Of a DNA stretch of 64,000 bases, positions 56,020-64,000 are shown piece by piece. Origin of the DNA: Nitrosarchaeum sp. (lineage in GTDB: Archaea > Thermoproteota > Nitrososphaeria > Nitrososphaerales > Nitrosopumilaceae). Both the position numbers and the translations under genes were made by a program. Position 1 is the stretch's first letter, and the number at the start of each line of letters is the position of its first letter. Below the pieces are notes generated by a model that saw only the letters and a program-made list of their open reading frames with translations, made no database searches and was not told the DNA's origin. Where the stretch lies: NCBI GenBank assembly GCA_003569705.1, contig BGOU01000001.1, positions 1 through 64,000 on the forward strand, in the 5' to 3' direction.

Positions 56020-58554
56020 ATGTTCAAACAAGTAAGAACTCAATTGAAATTTTCATGTCCAAAATGTAAAGCTAAATTAGAAATACAAAAAACATTCAAC
56101 AAAAAAATACACATATCCTGTGATAATTGCGGTATTGAGGATCTACTTGAATTTTCAAAAAATATCGACGAGGTATTTTTAGAATTTCTTTCAAGATTTG
56201 ATGAGGGATTAGTTACAAAAAAAGGAGTTTCAAAAGGCCTAAAAGACGAGGGAATAATCAGGGATGAAAAAGAGATCAAAGAGATGATTGGAAAAAATAA
56301 TCCAGATGAAATCACAGAATCGATTCTCTTCTCAAAAAAAGACTATATTTCACAATACAAAGTTCTGAAAAATCCAGACCCCAGAATGGGCAACGATGTG
56401 GAAGATTTAGGATTAGATGAGTCAATAAGTGATTACCTGAAAGATATTGGAATTAAACAATTTTACAAATTTCAGGAAGAGGCAATTGAAGAGGTGTCAT
56501 TTGGAGAAAACGTGATAATTGAAGCACCTACAGCATCTGGTAAAACAGAAGCATTTTTGATTCCAGTGATTCAAAAGATCAAAAAAGAATCCAGTACAAA
56601 AGGTGTCTTTGCAGTATTTGTTTATCCAACCAAAGCTCTTTCACGGGACCAGCACCCAAAAATCCTAAAGTTTGCAGAAAAAATTGGAATAGACGTACAA
56701 GTCTTTGACGGAGATACAAATCAGGTAGAGCGAAGAGAGATTGTAGAAAATCCGCCACACATATTGATTACAAATTTTGATGTTTTACATTACCATCTTT
56801 GGCACCAAACAAAATTTTCATCACTGCTTTCAACGATGAAAGTTTTGGTCGTAGATGAGGCACATGTGTATTCAGGAATTTTTGGGTCCAATGTTCATTA
56901 TATAATAAAAAGATTGAAGCGAATTTGCAGCAACAAAATACAATTTGTTGCAGCATCTGCAACTCTAGAAGATGCCAAAAACTTTTGTGAGCAATTATTT
57001 GGAGTAAAGATGAAGATAGTTTACGGTTCTGGCAAAAAAGGACAGACAGATTTTGTAATGTTATTCCCGTCACTTAGAACTCAACGTGCATTAATGGTTG
57101 ATTTGACAAAGAAGATGACTGAAAAAAATCACAAAACAATGGTGTTTAACAATTCGCATCTTAACTCGGAGCTTTTAGCAATACAGGCAAGAAAACAAAA
57201 AGTCAACATCAAAGTTCACAGAGCAGGCCTAATGGCAAATTATAGAAAGTCAGTAGAGCAGGAATTCAAAGATGATAGACTGCAGGCTATATCATGTACT
57301 CCTACGCTTGAGCTTGGAATAGATGTTGGAAATGTAGATTGTGTGATTTCATCTACCATTCCGGTAAATAGATTAATTCAAAGAATTGGCAGGGCAGCAA
57401 GAAAAGGACAGCGAGGATATGCATTTTTGGCACTTGGAAATGATCCTATTTCACAATACTACAAGAATCATCCTGAAGATTATTTTGAAGATGTTGAAAA
57501 AACATACATTGATCCAAAAAATCCATTTGTAGAAGAATTTCAAGTATTGGCAATGGCTTGCGATAAACCAATTTCCAAACACGAGTTAAAAGAACATGAG
57601 GAAGTAATAGAACAGCACCTAAAGAAAGGAACTTTATCACTTTACGATAACAGAATAATACCAAATTTTGAGAAAATTGCTTCTTTGCTAAATGATTACA
57701 GCATAAGAGGAATTGGAAAATCAGTAGATATTTTCCTAAATGAAAAAAAAGTTGGAGACAGGGTTCTTCCGATTGCTTTGGAAGAACTTCACAAAGATGC
57801 AATTTATTTTCTTGCAGGAATCAGATACAGAGTAAAAGAATTTGGATATCCTCAAAGAAATTTTGCAAAACTGGAGAGAATTTCCAAAGACTATCCATAT
57901 TACACTAAAGCATTAACAGAAGAATGGCCAACAATTGAAACAGTTTTTGAGAAAAGAAAAGTATACGGAATAGAAGTTGCATTTTGTAAACTACACATAC
58001 AAAAAAAAGTCTATGGTTATGTAAACATCGAATTAGGCCAAGAGATTACACAGGGACAAAAAGTTTTACTTGATACTCCTTTAGAATACGACTTTATTAC
58101 AAAGGGAATTGTATTTCATGCACCAAGACCAATCAAAGAAATCAAAAAATCTGAAGATGAAGATTACACAGAAGCAAGTGGATATCATGCCACAGAACAT
58201 GTGGTAATTGAAGGTAGCAACATGATAACAGGAGGAGTATCTCAAGATTTAGGAGGAGTATCTTTGGGAACTTCAGGCTTAATTTTCATCTATGACGGTG
58301 CAATTGGAGGAAATGGAGCCAGTAAAGCACTATTTGACAGATTTGAGAGTGCACTTGAGCGAAGCATGAGCATAGTAAAAGAATGTCCATGTCAAAATGA
58401 AGCAGGTTGTCCACGTTGTACATTCTCATATAGATGTGGAAACAACAATGAATTCTTACACAAATACTCTGCATTGGAAATTCTGCAAAAAATTAACGAC
58501 GGTGAAGAAACGGAACTAGTAGAACCCACTGAAGGCGACAGACCACTAGTGTAA
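56020..58554 (+). CDS. SF2 helicase of the MrfA/Hrq1 type with DUF1998-like Cys cluster
   Basis: N-terminal zinc ribbon (CPKCKAKLE and CDNCGIEDLL), then helicase motifs: Walker A APTASGKTEAF, Ia VYPTKALSRDQ, II VDEAHVYSGIFG, III AASATLEDA, and V/VI CTPTLELGIDVGNV and QRIGRAARKGQRG. The C-terminus has the four-Cys cluster CPCQNEAGCPRCTFSYRCG of the MrfA/YprA family. Such 3'-5' helicases repair DNA crosslinks and adducts. 844 residues. Confidence 0.88.
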   Translation: MFKQVRTQLKFSCPKCKAKLEIQKTFNKKIHISCDNCGIEDLLEFSKNIDEVFLEFLSRFDEGLVTKKGVSKGLKDEGIIRDEKEIKEMIGKNNPDEITESILFSKKDYISQYKVLKNPDPRMGNDVEDLGLDESISDYLKDIGIKQFYKFQEEAIEEVSFGENVIIEAPTASGKTEAFLIPVIQKIKKESSTKGVFAVFVYPTKALSRDQHPKILKFAEKIGIDVQVFDGDTNQVERREIVENPPHILITNFDVLHYHLWHQTKFSSLLSTMKVLVVDEAHVYSGIFGSNVHYIIKRLKRICSNKIQFVAASATLEDAKNFCEQLFGVKMKIVYGSGKKGQTDFVMLFPSLRTQRALMVDLTKKMTEKNHKTMVFNNSHLNSELLAIQARKQKVNIKVHRAGLMANYRKSVEQEFKDDRLQAISCTPTLELGIDVGNVDCVISSTIPVNRLIQRIGRAARKGQRGYAFLALGNDPISQYYKNHPEDYFEDVEKTYIDPKNPFVEEFQVLAMACDKPISKHELKEHEEVIEQHLKKGTLSLYDNRIIPNFEKIASLLNDYSIRGIGKSVDIFLNEKKVGDRVLPIALEELHKDAIYFLAGIRYRVKEFGYPQRNFAKLERISKDYPYYTKALTEEWPTIETVFEKRKVYGIEVAFCKLHIQKKVYGYVNIELGQEITQGQKVLLDTPLEYDFITKGIVFHAPRPIKEIKKSEDEDYTEASGYHATEHVVIEGSNMITGGVSQDLGGVSLGTSGLIFIYDGAIGGNGASKALFDRFESALERSMSIVKECPCQNEAGCPRCTFSYRCGNNNEFLHKYSALEILQKINDGEETELVEPTEGDRPLV

Positions 58555-58594
58555 AATCAAAATGGGATAAATATAACAAATTTCTATCAATCAT

Positions 58595-59419
58595 ATGGAA
58601 AAAATTGCAATTGTAACAGGAAGTTCTTCAGGAATAGGATATGAAACTGCGCTGGCACTTGCAAGAGATGGGTTTTACACATTTGCCACAGTTAGAAACC
58701 TCAAAAAAGCAGATAAAATATCACAAGTTGCAAAAAAAGAGAATTTGAATATAGAAATTATCGAATTAGATGTAGATGATGAAAAATCAATTAGTGCCGC
58801 TGTTGAAAAAATTCTTGCAAAAAAACAACACATTGATGTTTTGGTAAATAGTGCAGGTTGGGGTTTGTTTGGCAGTGTTGAGGATGTATCGATGAAAGAT
58901 TTCAGAGCACAGTTTGAAACTAATTTCTTTGGAATAATCAGCATTATTCAAAAAGTTGCACCAATCATGAGAAAACAAGGTGCAGGTGTAATTGTAAATG
59001 TCAGCTCAGTTGCCGGAAGAATTGGTTTTCCAGGATCACCTGCATATATTAGCTCAAAATTTGCATTAGAAGGATTATCTGAATCAATAAGATATGAGTT
59101 AGGACAGTTTGGAGTAAAAATCATCATTATTGAGCCAGGAGTTATCAAGACAAACTTTTTCTCATCTATGAAGATTGCAGAGCCAAAACCAGATTCTCCA
59201 TACAAAGAGATTACTGAAAAAGTAATCATGGGAATAAAGATGATGGCAGAATTGGGGACACCTCCATCAGAAGTGGCCACTACAATTGTGAATGCAGTTA
59301 AAGAAGAAAATCCAAGGCCAAGATACATCGTAGGAAATGATGCACAGATGTTTTTAGAAGCAAAAAAGACAAAAACAGATACAGAGTTTGAAAATTATCT
59401 CAAAAAAGAACTATTTTGA
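58595..59419 (+). CDS. Short-chain dehydrogenase/reductase
   Basis: Classical SDR: nucleotide motif VTGSSSGIGYETALAL, VNSAGWGLFG (NAG motif variant), catalytic Ser in NVSSVAGRIGF, and YISSK with Tyr and Lys. NADP preference is suggested by the Arg/Lys just after the second strand (TVRNLKKA). Substrate unknown. Confidence 0.87.
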   Translation: MEKIAIVTGSSSGIGYETALALARDGFYTFATVRNLKKADKISQVAKKENLNIEIIELDVDDEKSISAAVEKILAKKQHIDVLVNSAGWGLFGSVEDVSMKDFRAQFETNFFGIISIIQKVAPIMRKQGAGVIVNVSSVAGRIGFPGSPAYISSKFALEGLSESIRYELGQFGVKIIIIEPGVIKTNFFSSMKIAEPKPDSPYKEITEKVIMGIKMMAELGTPPSEVATTIVNAVKEENPRPRYIVGNDAQMFLEAKKTKTDTEFENYLKKELF

Positions 59420-59501
59420 AGTTAAAAATAGTAACTACGTTAAATTGATATACACAGAGAATAGAGTTTTTGTCAAAGTCCGCAATTTTAGATGATGAAA
59501 A

Positions 59502-61169
59502 ATGAAATGGAAAACACTACAACATAATGGAATCTTATTTCCACCTGCTTACGAAGCACATGGGATTAAGGTAAAGATCAAAGGAGAGAGTATAGAGATT
59601 GATCTGAATCAGGAGGAGATGATATACCAATGGGCAAAAAAGAAAGACACAGTATATGCTCAAGACAAAGTTTTTCAGAAAAATTTTACAGGCGATTTTG
59701 CCAAAACACTACCATCAAAATTTAAGAATATTTTATATCAAGACATTGATTTTTCACATGCTTACAAAATAGTAGACAAAGAAAAAGATCTTAGAGAGAT
59801 GATGACAAAAGAGGAGAAAAAAGCATTGGCTGTTAAACGAAAGGAATTACGCGAAAAACTGGTACAAAAATACGGCATAGCAATAATGGATGGGAAAGAA
59901 GTTGATGTTGCAAATTACATGGCAGAACCTCCAGGAATTTTCATTGGAAGAGGAGAACACCCACTTAGAGGAAGATGGAAACCTCGTGTCACGGCAAAAG
60001 ATGTCACATTAAATCTAGGCAAAGAGGCAAAAGTTCCAGAAGGAGCATGGGGCAAAATTGTTCATGATAATGATTCAATGTGGTTGGCTGGTTGGACAGA
60101 TTACCTTACTGAAAAAAGAAAATATGTTTGGCTTGCAGACACTGCAGGATTAAAACAAGATAGAGACAAAGAAAAATACGAAAAAGCAGTCAAGCTATCA
60201 AAAGAGATTGGGAAAATAAAAGATCAGATAGTAAAAGATATGAAAAACAAGGATCCAAAAATTAGTAGAATTTCAACTGTATGTTATTTGATTTACAGAA
60301 CTGCAATGAGAGTGGGAGATGAAAAAGATCCTGATGAGGCAGATACAGTTGGTGCAACCACATTAAGAAAAGAACACATCAACATTACAGATAATGCAAT
60401 AGAGTTTGATTTCTTGGGAAAAGACAGTGTAAGATGGAAAGAGACAGTCAAAGCAGAAGGCAATGACAAACAATTCCAAGAAAATCTCAAGAAATTAATC
60501 CAAAATAAAAAACCAAAAGATGAGATTTTTGAGGACATCACATCAAGACATGTAAATGCATATTATTCTAGTATAGTAAATGGATTAACTGCCAAAGTTT
60601 TCAGAACTTATCTTGCAACTACAGTAGTGAAAAATTATCTCAAAGAACATGACAATATGAAAGGAAAAACACCAAATGAGAAATTATATCATGCAAAATT
60701 AGCAAATTTGGAAGCAGCAATAATGTGCAATCACAAAAGAACCATACCAAAAACCTTTGAAGATGCACTTGAAAATAAAAGAGAGACGCTTAAAAATATC
60801 AACAAAGAGCAACCATGGAAAAAAACTCTGGACGCATTAAAAAAAGCAGAGTCACTAGAAGATAAAATGGATGCACAAAAAAAGAACAAAGCAAAAAAAA
60901 TTAAAACACTCAATGACCAAATAAAAAAGCAAAAAGAAAAACACAAAGAAAGAATCGAGAAATTACAGTTACAAATTGACTTGTCTGAAAAAACCAAAGA
61001 TTACAACATTGGAACATCATTGCGAAATTACATAGATCCACGTATTTTCAAAGCATGGACCAATGAAGTGGGTGTAGAATGGGAGAAACTATACACTACT
61101 GCATTACAGAAAAAATTCCTTTGGGTACAGAATGAAAAAGTCAGATGGTCAGAATTAGCAAAAGATTAA
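59502..61169 (+). CDS. top1B: DNA topoisomerase IB (eukaryote-type)
   Basis: Relaxes supercoils through a 3'-phosphotyrosine. The N-terminal clamp has WKTLQHNGILFPPAYEAHG, GIFIGRGEHPLRGRWKPRV and AYKIVDKEKDLREM. The catalytic region has TAMRVGDEKDPDEADTVGAT and the active tyrosine Y510 in IGTSLRNYIDPRIFKAW. A Lys-rich coiled linker (about 450-495) precedes it, as in eukaryotes. Among archaea this enzyme is a thaumarchaeal hallmark. 555 residues. Confidence 0.95.
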   Translation: MKWKTLQHNGILFPPAYEAHGIKVKIKGESIEIDLNQEEMIYQWAKKKDTVYAQDKVFQKNFTGDFAKTLPSKFKNILYQDIDFSHAYKIVDKEKDLREMMTKEEKKALAVKRKELREKLVQKYGIAIMDGKEVDVANYMAEPPGIFIGRGEHPLRGRWKPRVTAKDVTLNLGKEAKVPEGAWGKIVHDNDSMWLAGWTDYLTEKRKYVWLADTAGLKQDRDKEKYEKAVKLSKEIGKIKDQIVKDMKNKDPKISRISTVCYLIYRTAMRVGDEKDPDEADTVGATTLRKEHINITDNAIEFDFLGKDSVRWKETVKAEGNDKQFQENLKKLIQNKKPKDEIFEDITSRHVNAYYSSIVNGLTAKVFRTYLATTVVKNYLKEHDNMKGKTPNEKLYHAKLANLEAAIMCNHKRTIPKTFEDALENKRETLKNINKEQPWKKTLDALKKAESLEDKMDAQKKNKAKKIKTLNDQIKKQKEKHKERIEKLQLQIDLSEKTKDYNIGTSLRNYIDPRIFKAWTNEVGVEWEKLYTTALQKKFLWVQNEKVRWSELAKD

Positions 61170-61249
61170 GAATTCATTTAAAAATGATCAGAATCATCCA
61201 AATCGACATACGTAGCATTTAATTTCTCAAATTATCTGGAATACATTAT

Positions 61250-61364
61250 GCCGGGGTAGCTCAGCCTGGTTAGAGTGCCAGTTAATTGGTAAACTCTACC
61301 GGTTCTTCCAAAAAAGGCAATACTCATAATCTGGAGGTCGTGGGTTCGAAACCCATCCCCGGCA
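61250..61364 (+). tRNA. tRNA-Met(CAU), elongator, with a 40-nt intron
   Basis: Acceptor GCCGGGG/CCCCGGC, D-arm GCTC/GAGT, anticodon loop CTCATAA with CAT at 61325-61327, variable AGGTC, T-arm GTGGG-TTCGAAA-CCCAT, discriminator A at 61364, CCA not encoded. Joining 61250-61281 to 61322-61364 gives a complete elongator tRNA-Met of 75 bases with anticodon stem CCAGA/TCTGG. The acceptor lacks the A1-U72 mark of archaeal initiators. Confidence 0.93.
61282..61321 (+). other. tRNA-Met intron at non-canonical position 30/31
   Basis: Only this cut restores pairing of the anticodon stem (A31 with U39). In the precursor, GAGT pairs with ACTC, GCC with GGC (3-base bulge AAT), and TTGG with CCAA, which gives a relaxed bulge-helix-bulge for the archaeal splicing endonuclease. 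The canonical site is 37/38. Confidence 0.82.
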
Positions 61365-61449
61365 CACATAATCCAGTTTAAAGAAACTAACAGAATACTA
61401 TTTTGAGCAATCCATACCAAATAATTTTTCAAAAATTTAATGTATCAAA

Positions 61450-61635
61450 CTAATTTCCAATACACCATACACATGAAGAAAAATTCAGACCTTTTGCATT
61501 TTCCAATGTATCTGGAGTAAAGTATTGCCTGTCTGTTAATTTCATCTCTACAATCTTACATTCTTTTTTCATGTTGGCTAAATGATGTACAAGATGAGTT
61601 TGTTTGTCACCTAAAAAACCAGCCATACTAATCAT
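61450..61635 (-). CDS. Small protein with C-terminal CxxC, 61 aa
   Basis: Begins MISMAGFLGDKQTHLVHHLA and ends FSSCVWCIGN. The His pair (LVHHLA) and CVWC could bind metal (inference). The ATG at 61635 overlaps the TGA of the zinc-finger microprotein gene as ATGA, favouring this start over ATG 61626. Third gene of a coupled mini-operon. Confidence 0.55.
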   Translation of the reverse strand: MISMAGFLGDKQTHLVHHLANMKKECKIVEMKLTDRQYFTPDTLENAKGLNFSSCVWCIGN

Positions 61636-61736
61636 TCAGTTTTTTTCAAATGTATCTTTTCATGAACAAGTACCTTCTCAAAAGTATCCATCCATCCTTC
61701 CCATTGAAAAGTGCAATCCTTGCAATTATACTTCAT
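61632..61736 (-). CDS. C2H2 zinc-finger microprotein, 34 aa
   Basis: The peptide reads MKYNCKDCTFQWEGWMDTFE and then KVLVHEKIHLKKTE: C-x2-C, 15 residues, H-x3-H, the pattern of a single zinc finger with a basic tail. It lies between two other small genes, 1 base after the stop of the first and overlapping the start of the third. Single-finger microproteins occur in archaea; partners are unknown. Confidence 0.6.
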   Translation of the reverse strand: MKYNCKDCTFQWEGWMDTFEKVLVHEKIHLKKTE

Positions 61737-61737
61737 G

Positions 61738-61848
61738 TTATTTTTCTTCCTGTTCAAGTTTCTTTATTTCAGATTCCTTGAATGCGTTTACATCATCAGA
61801 TGTCTTTTTTTGATTTCGTTGCAATTTTGCAAATAGTTTTTTTAACAT
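61738..61848 (-). CDS. Charged helical microprotein, 36 aa
   Basis: MLKKLFAKLQRNQKKTSDDV then NAFKESEIKKLEQEEK: basic first half, acidic second half, probably one or two helices. A TATA-like box is centred 24-25 bases upstream of the ATG at 61848. First gene of the mini-operon. Confidence 0.5.
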   Translation of the reverse strand: MLKKLFAKLQRNQKKTSDDVNAFKESEIKKLEQEEK

Positions 61849-61868
61849 ACCCAAATAGGCGATCACTA

Positions 61869-61877
61869 GAATATAAG
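61869..61877 (-). promoter_or_regulatory. TATA box of the microprotein operon
   Basis: CTTATATTC on the minus strand, about 25 bases before the ATG at 61848, consistent with a leaderless transcript. Confidence 0.5.
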
Positions 61878-61905
61878 CCAAGAATTTTCATCATTCAAAT
61901 TTTCA

Positions 61906-61967
61906 AACGTAGCTGAGTAGTTAATTCAGTCCTTCCCGACAGATATGCAAACTCACACCACTACGTT
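61906..61967. other. Possible structured RNA, strand unknown
   Basis: AACGTAG (61906-61912) pairs with CTACGTT (61961-61967) and encloses a CTGA/TCAG hairpin (61913-61929). No ORF is present here. Weak evidence, since a 7-bp pairing in 60 bases can arise by chance. Confidence 0.25.
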
Positions 61968-62030
61968 ACTTGTATTATCTCAACGCTGCTTATAGAGATT
62001 GTATATTTTACCTAACAGTATTTGCCACAT

Positions 62031-62902
62031 TCACTTTTTTGCAATTATCAAATCTACTTTATAGTTTAAAGTTGAGCGTGGATTTAGTTTTAGATTCCAG
62101 GTCAGATAAGAGGGCTTTTTTGTCTTTATAGATATAGTAAAGCCCAACTCTTCCAAACTTGTTCTCAATGTTAATTCATCAAGTGGGTTTTTGACTGAAT
62201 TTTTGCCTCTATCAAAATCATAAGGATCAGATATTACAAAGTGACCTTGGGAATTTGTTGAGAAATATATTTTAGTAAATCTTTGGGCTCTACTAATTCT
62301 AAAACATTTAATGCTAAAATCAGATCAAATTTTGTTTTACCAAAAATGTCAGACATCAAATCAGCTACAAAATAATCCAAATTGTCTTTTTGTGTTTTTT
62401 TTGCAACACTAATTGCACTAAATGATCTATCAATTCCAAATACGGTTTGATTGGAATTTGCAAGAAAACTAGTCATAATTCCAATGGAGCACCCATATTC
62501 CAAAACAAGTTTTGATTTTGGCATAATATCTAACTCATTTTTAATTATAGAATAAAATTTAGATTTTTGACTATTTTGGTAGATTCTACTCCATCTTTCT
62601 TCAAGTGTTGTTCTATCATCAGTATTTCGTTTAGAAATAGACAGTGAATGTTTAAGAAATTTTTTCATTTTATCATGAGATACGAAATTAAATAATTTTC
62701 CTCCCAGCATCATACGTTCAGAAATATATTTTGAAAAATCATCCCAGATGATTGGAATTTTTTTAATTATTGGAAAACATAAGGTGCACTTTTTGCATTC
62801 CAAAATTCCTTCATCGATCTCTGTTTCTTTTTTAAATACATCAAGTTCTAATTTAGAGCCACATCTAACACATCTTAGGAAATTTAGACTGAATTCATGC
62901 AT
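62031..62902 (-). CDS. SAM methyltransferase with N-terminal Trm112-like zinc ribbon, one frameshift
   Basis: Starts MHEFSLNFLRCVRCGSKLEL, with a second pair in ECKKCTLCFPIIKKIPIIW, forming a four-Cys Trm112-type ribbon. The SAM motif VLEYGCSIGIMTSFLA and acidic strand VFGIDRSFSAISVA follow. The frame ends early at 62234. One added A near 62243 (CCCAAAGGT) continues it as GHFVISDPYDFDRG to IIAKK at TGA 62031. Full length after repair is about 290 residues. Confidence 0.72.
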
Positions 62903-62999
62903 TTTTGTATATCAAACTAATCAATTTGGAACTAATAATTTCTTTTAGATCTTGGAGAGGAATAATGTTAAATGTAGTATTTTGACGATTTTATGCGAA

Positions 63000-64000
63000 T
63001 TGGGAGAATTTGAAGAATTTGCAGAGGCATTGTTTGGACAATTATCTGTAGAAATCAGTGAGGAAAAAGAGATTGCCAAACTAGCAGACAGGGCAAAAGA
63101 CGATCTTTCATTTAAAGTGGAATTTGAAGAATTAGAAAAAATAGCTCAAAAAATATTTCCAACACTAAAGAAAAAAGTTGAGGAATTTTTAGGAGTCAAA
63201 ATCGCAGATGATTTGAAGATAGAGTTTCCTGATCTGATAAAATTGAAAAAATTAAAAGGCGAAAAAGTATTTTCAGATGAAAAATCAAAAGAGTATGTAA
63301 GAGAATTATTTAATGCAGTTGCAAATGAAGATCAAAAGAAAATTGCAGAATTAATGAAAAAAGATACTGCAAAATACCTGGTATATTCGACATACGCCAT
63401 CCAGTATATCTCAAAAATTTCAACTACATATGGAGATTATTTAGATTCTGTAATTTACCTAAACAAGTTTGTACTTTCTAGATACCCTCAAATCATTTTG
63501 CACAAACAAGGGGAACCATACGAATCAAGATTTGCAAATGTCAATTCAGGGTATTTGGGAGCAGTGAAGATGACTGTATTGGAAGAACAAATCCATTCAG
63601 CCCAAGAAAAATTACAGCAATTAAACAAAAATGCAGCAACGCAGGTCAATTTGATTAACGAAGAACTAGCAACAATCATCCTACAATTAGATAGTAAAAC
63701 AGTAAATTATCTTTCAGAATATTTACAACTGCAAGCTGTTCCAGATGATTTTCCATTTGCAAAAAAAGCAAATTTGTTTTTCTTTTTAAATCCAGATCAT
63801 TTCTTAATTGAACAGATTGGTCCGGATGTGATGACTTTCACACATGTGGAAATTGATCCTAAAATTTCAGATGCAATTCCCCAACTATTAGATATTTACA
63901 AAAAATGGCTAAACCCAATTCAACAACATCATGTAGCTTTTACAATAATGGAGGGAATGGCAGGCTTTGCCATAGAAAACATACTAAAAGATGACGAAGA
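63000..64000 (+). CDS. Large hypothetical protein, truncated at the window end
   Basis: Open from TTG 63000 (MGEFEEFAEALFGQLSVEIS) to the right edge, 333 codons without a stop. Acidic, mainly helical, soluble-looking; contains KSKEYVRELFNAVANEDQKK, DYLDSVIYLNKFVLSRYP and, late, MEGMAGFAIENILKDD. No signal peptide or known motif seen. A TTG at 62982 is an alternative start. Confidence 0.7.
   Translation, partial: MGEFEEFAEALFGQLSVEISEEKEIAKLADRAKDDLSFKVEFEELEKIAQKIFPTLKKKVEEFLGVKIADDLKIEFPDLIKLKKLKGEKVFSDEKSKEYVRELFNAVANEDQKKIAELMKKDTAKYLVYSTYAIQYISKISTTYGDYLDSVIYLNKFVLSRYPQIILHKQGEPYESRFANVNSGYLGAVKMTVLEEQIHSAQEKLQQLNKNAATQVNLINEELATIILQLDSKTVNYLSEYLQLQAVPDDFPFAKKANLFFFLNPDHFLIEQIGPDVMTFTHVEIDPKISDAIPQLLDIYKKWLNPIQQHHVAFTIMEGMAGFAIENILKDDE

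Noticed and set aside
55155-58554. Full DISARM or restriction-modification system
   Set aside because: No nuclease, phospholipase-D gene or DrmB partner; the genes are divergent, not an operon.
61232-61432. 66-aa ORF on the minus strand
   Set aside because: It lies entirely across the tRNA-Met gene and is an accidental frame.
61880-61930. C/D-box guide RNA near the microprotein operon
   Set aside because: An ATGATGA-like C box occurs on the minus strand but no correctly placed CTGA D box or C'/D' pair follows.

Overview
The window joins two unrelated genomes. Bases 1 to about 3400 are GC-rich and bacterial: a CTP synthase gene cut off at the left edge, a Rieske iron-sulfur protein gene behind a sigma70-like promoter, and a cytochrome b gene cut off at the right. 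From about 3404 to 64000 the DNA is AT-rich and comes from an ammonia-oxidizing thaumarchaeon of the Nitrosopumilales type. The archaeal call rests on a copper nitrite reductase (NirK), the ADP-forming acyl-CoA synthetase and enoyl-CoA hydratase of the 3-hydroxypropionate/4-hydroxybutyrate cycle, a eukaryote-type topoisomerase IB, a degenerate FtsZ-like protein, archaeal DnaG, L15e/L31e/L39e, a proteasome alpha subunit, diphthine synthase and carrier-protein (LysW) lysine/arginine synthesis. At the joint both the bacterial cytochrome b and an archaeal HEAT-repeat gene stop in mid-frame, so an assembly chimera is the simplest reading.

Layout. 3404-11300 is an accessory region of short, mostly minus-strand genes (redoxin, microproteins, pentapeptide-repeat protein, secreted nuclease, a RelE-like/winged-helix pair, cupin, SHOCT protein). 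Many of them share a 13-base promoter box 23-27 bases before the start codon. 10459-14035 holds secreted or membrane-anchored proteins around rpl15e. 14138-29770 is mainly metabolic: serA, nirK, fumarase, a tRNA methylthiotransferase, FtsZ-like protein, ribosomal proteins, CoA-type Nudix, a MetF-like protein with a split MetH, and a nitrate/sulfonate-type ABC transporter. 29907-39036 is one long arginine/lysine block carrying two LysW carriers and two LysX-type ligases. It is followed by diphthine synthase, RibL and RbkR (flavin synthesis), DnaG and an IscA-type protein. 43184-48522 holds carbon fixation genes and glutamate dehydrogenase. 49100-64000 carries psmA, methyltransferases, an MFS transporter, a 978-residue coiled-coil metalloprotease, TatA, a DNA methyltransferase, an MrfA/Hrq1-like helicase, topoisomerase IB, an intron-containing tRNA-Met and a three-gene microprotein operon.

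The genes connect in several ways. NirK and the 3HP/4HB enzymes belong to energy and carbon metabolism of ammonia oxidizers. GDH, ArgG and the LysW pathway carry the nitrogen onward into amino acids. MetF-like plus split MetH forms a B12-dependent methionine module. RibL and RbkR are the last two steps from riboflavin to FAD.

Several genes need a single-base indel to be restored, often in an A, C or T run. Most of these probably reflect sequencing or assembly error rather than gene decay. The strongest leads for new biology are the LysW paralogue ending in Gln, the RelE-like/winged-helix cassette flanked by direct repeats, the microproteins, the structured intergenic RNAs and the secreted coiled-coil metzincin.
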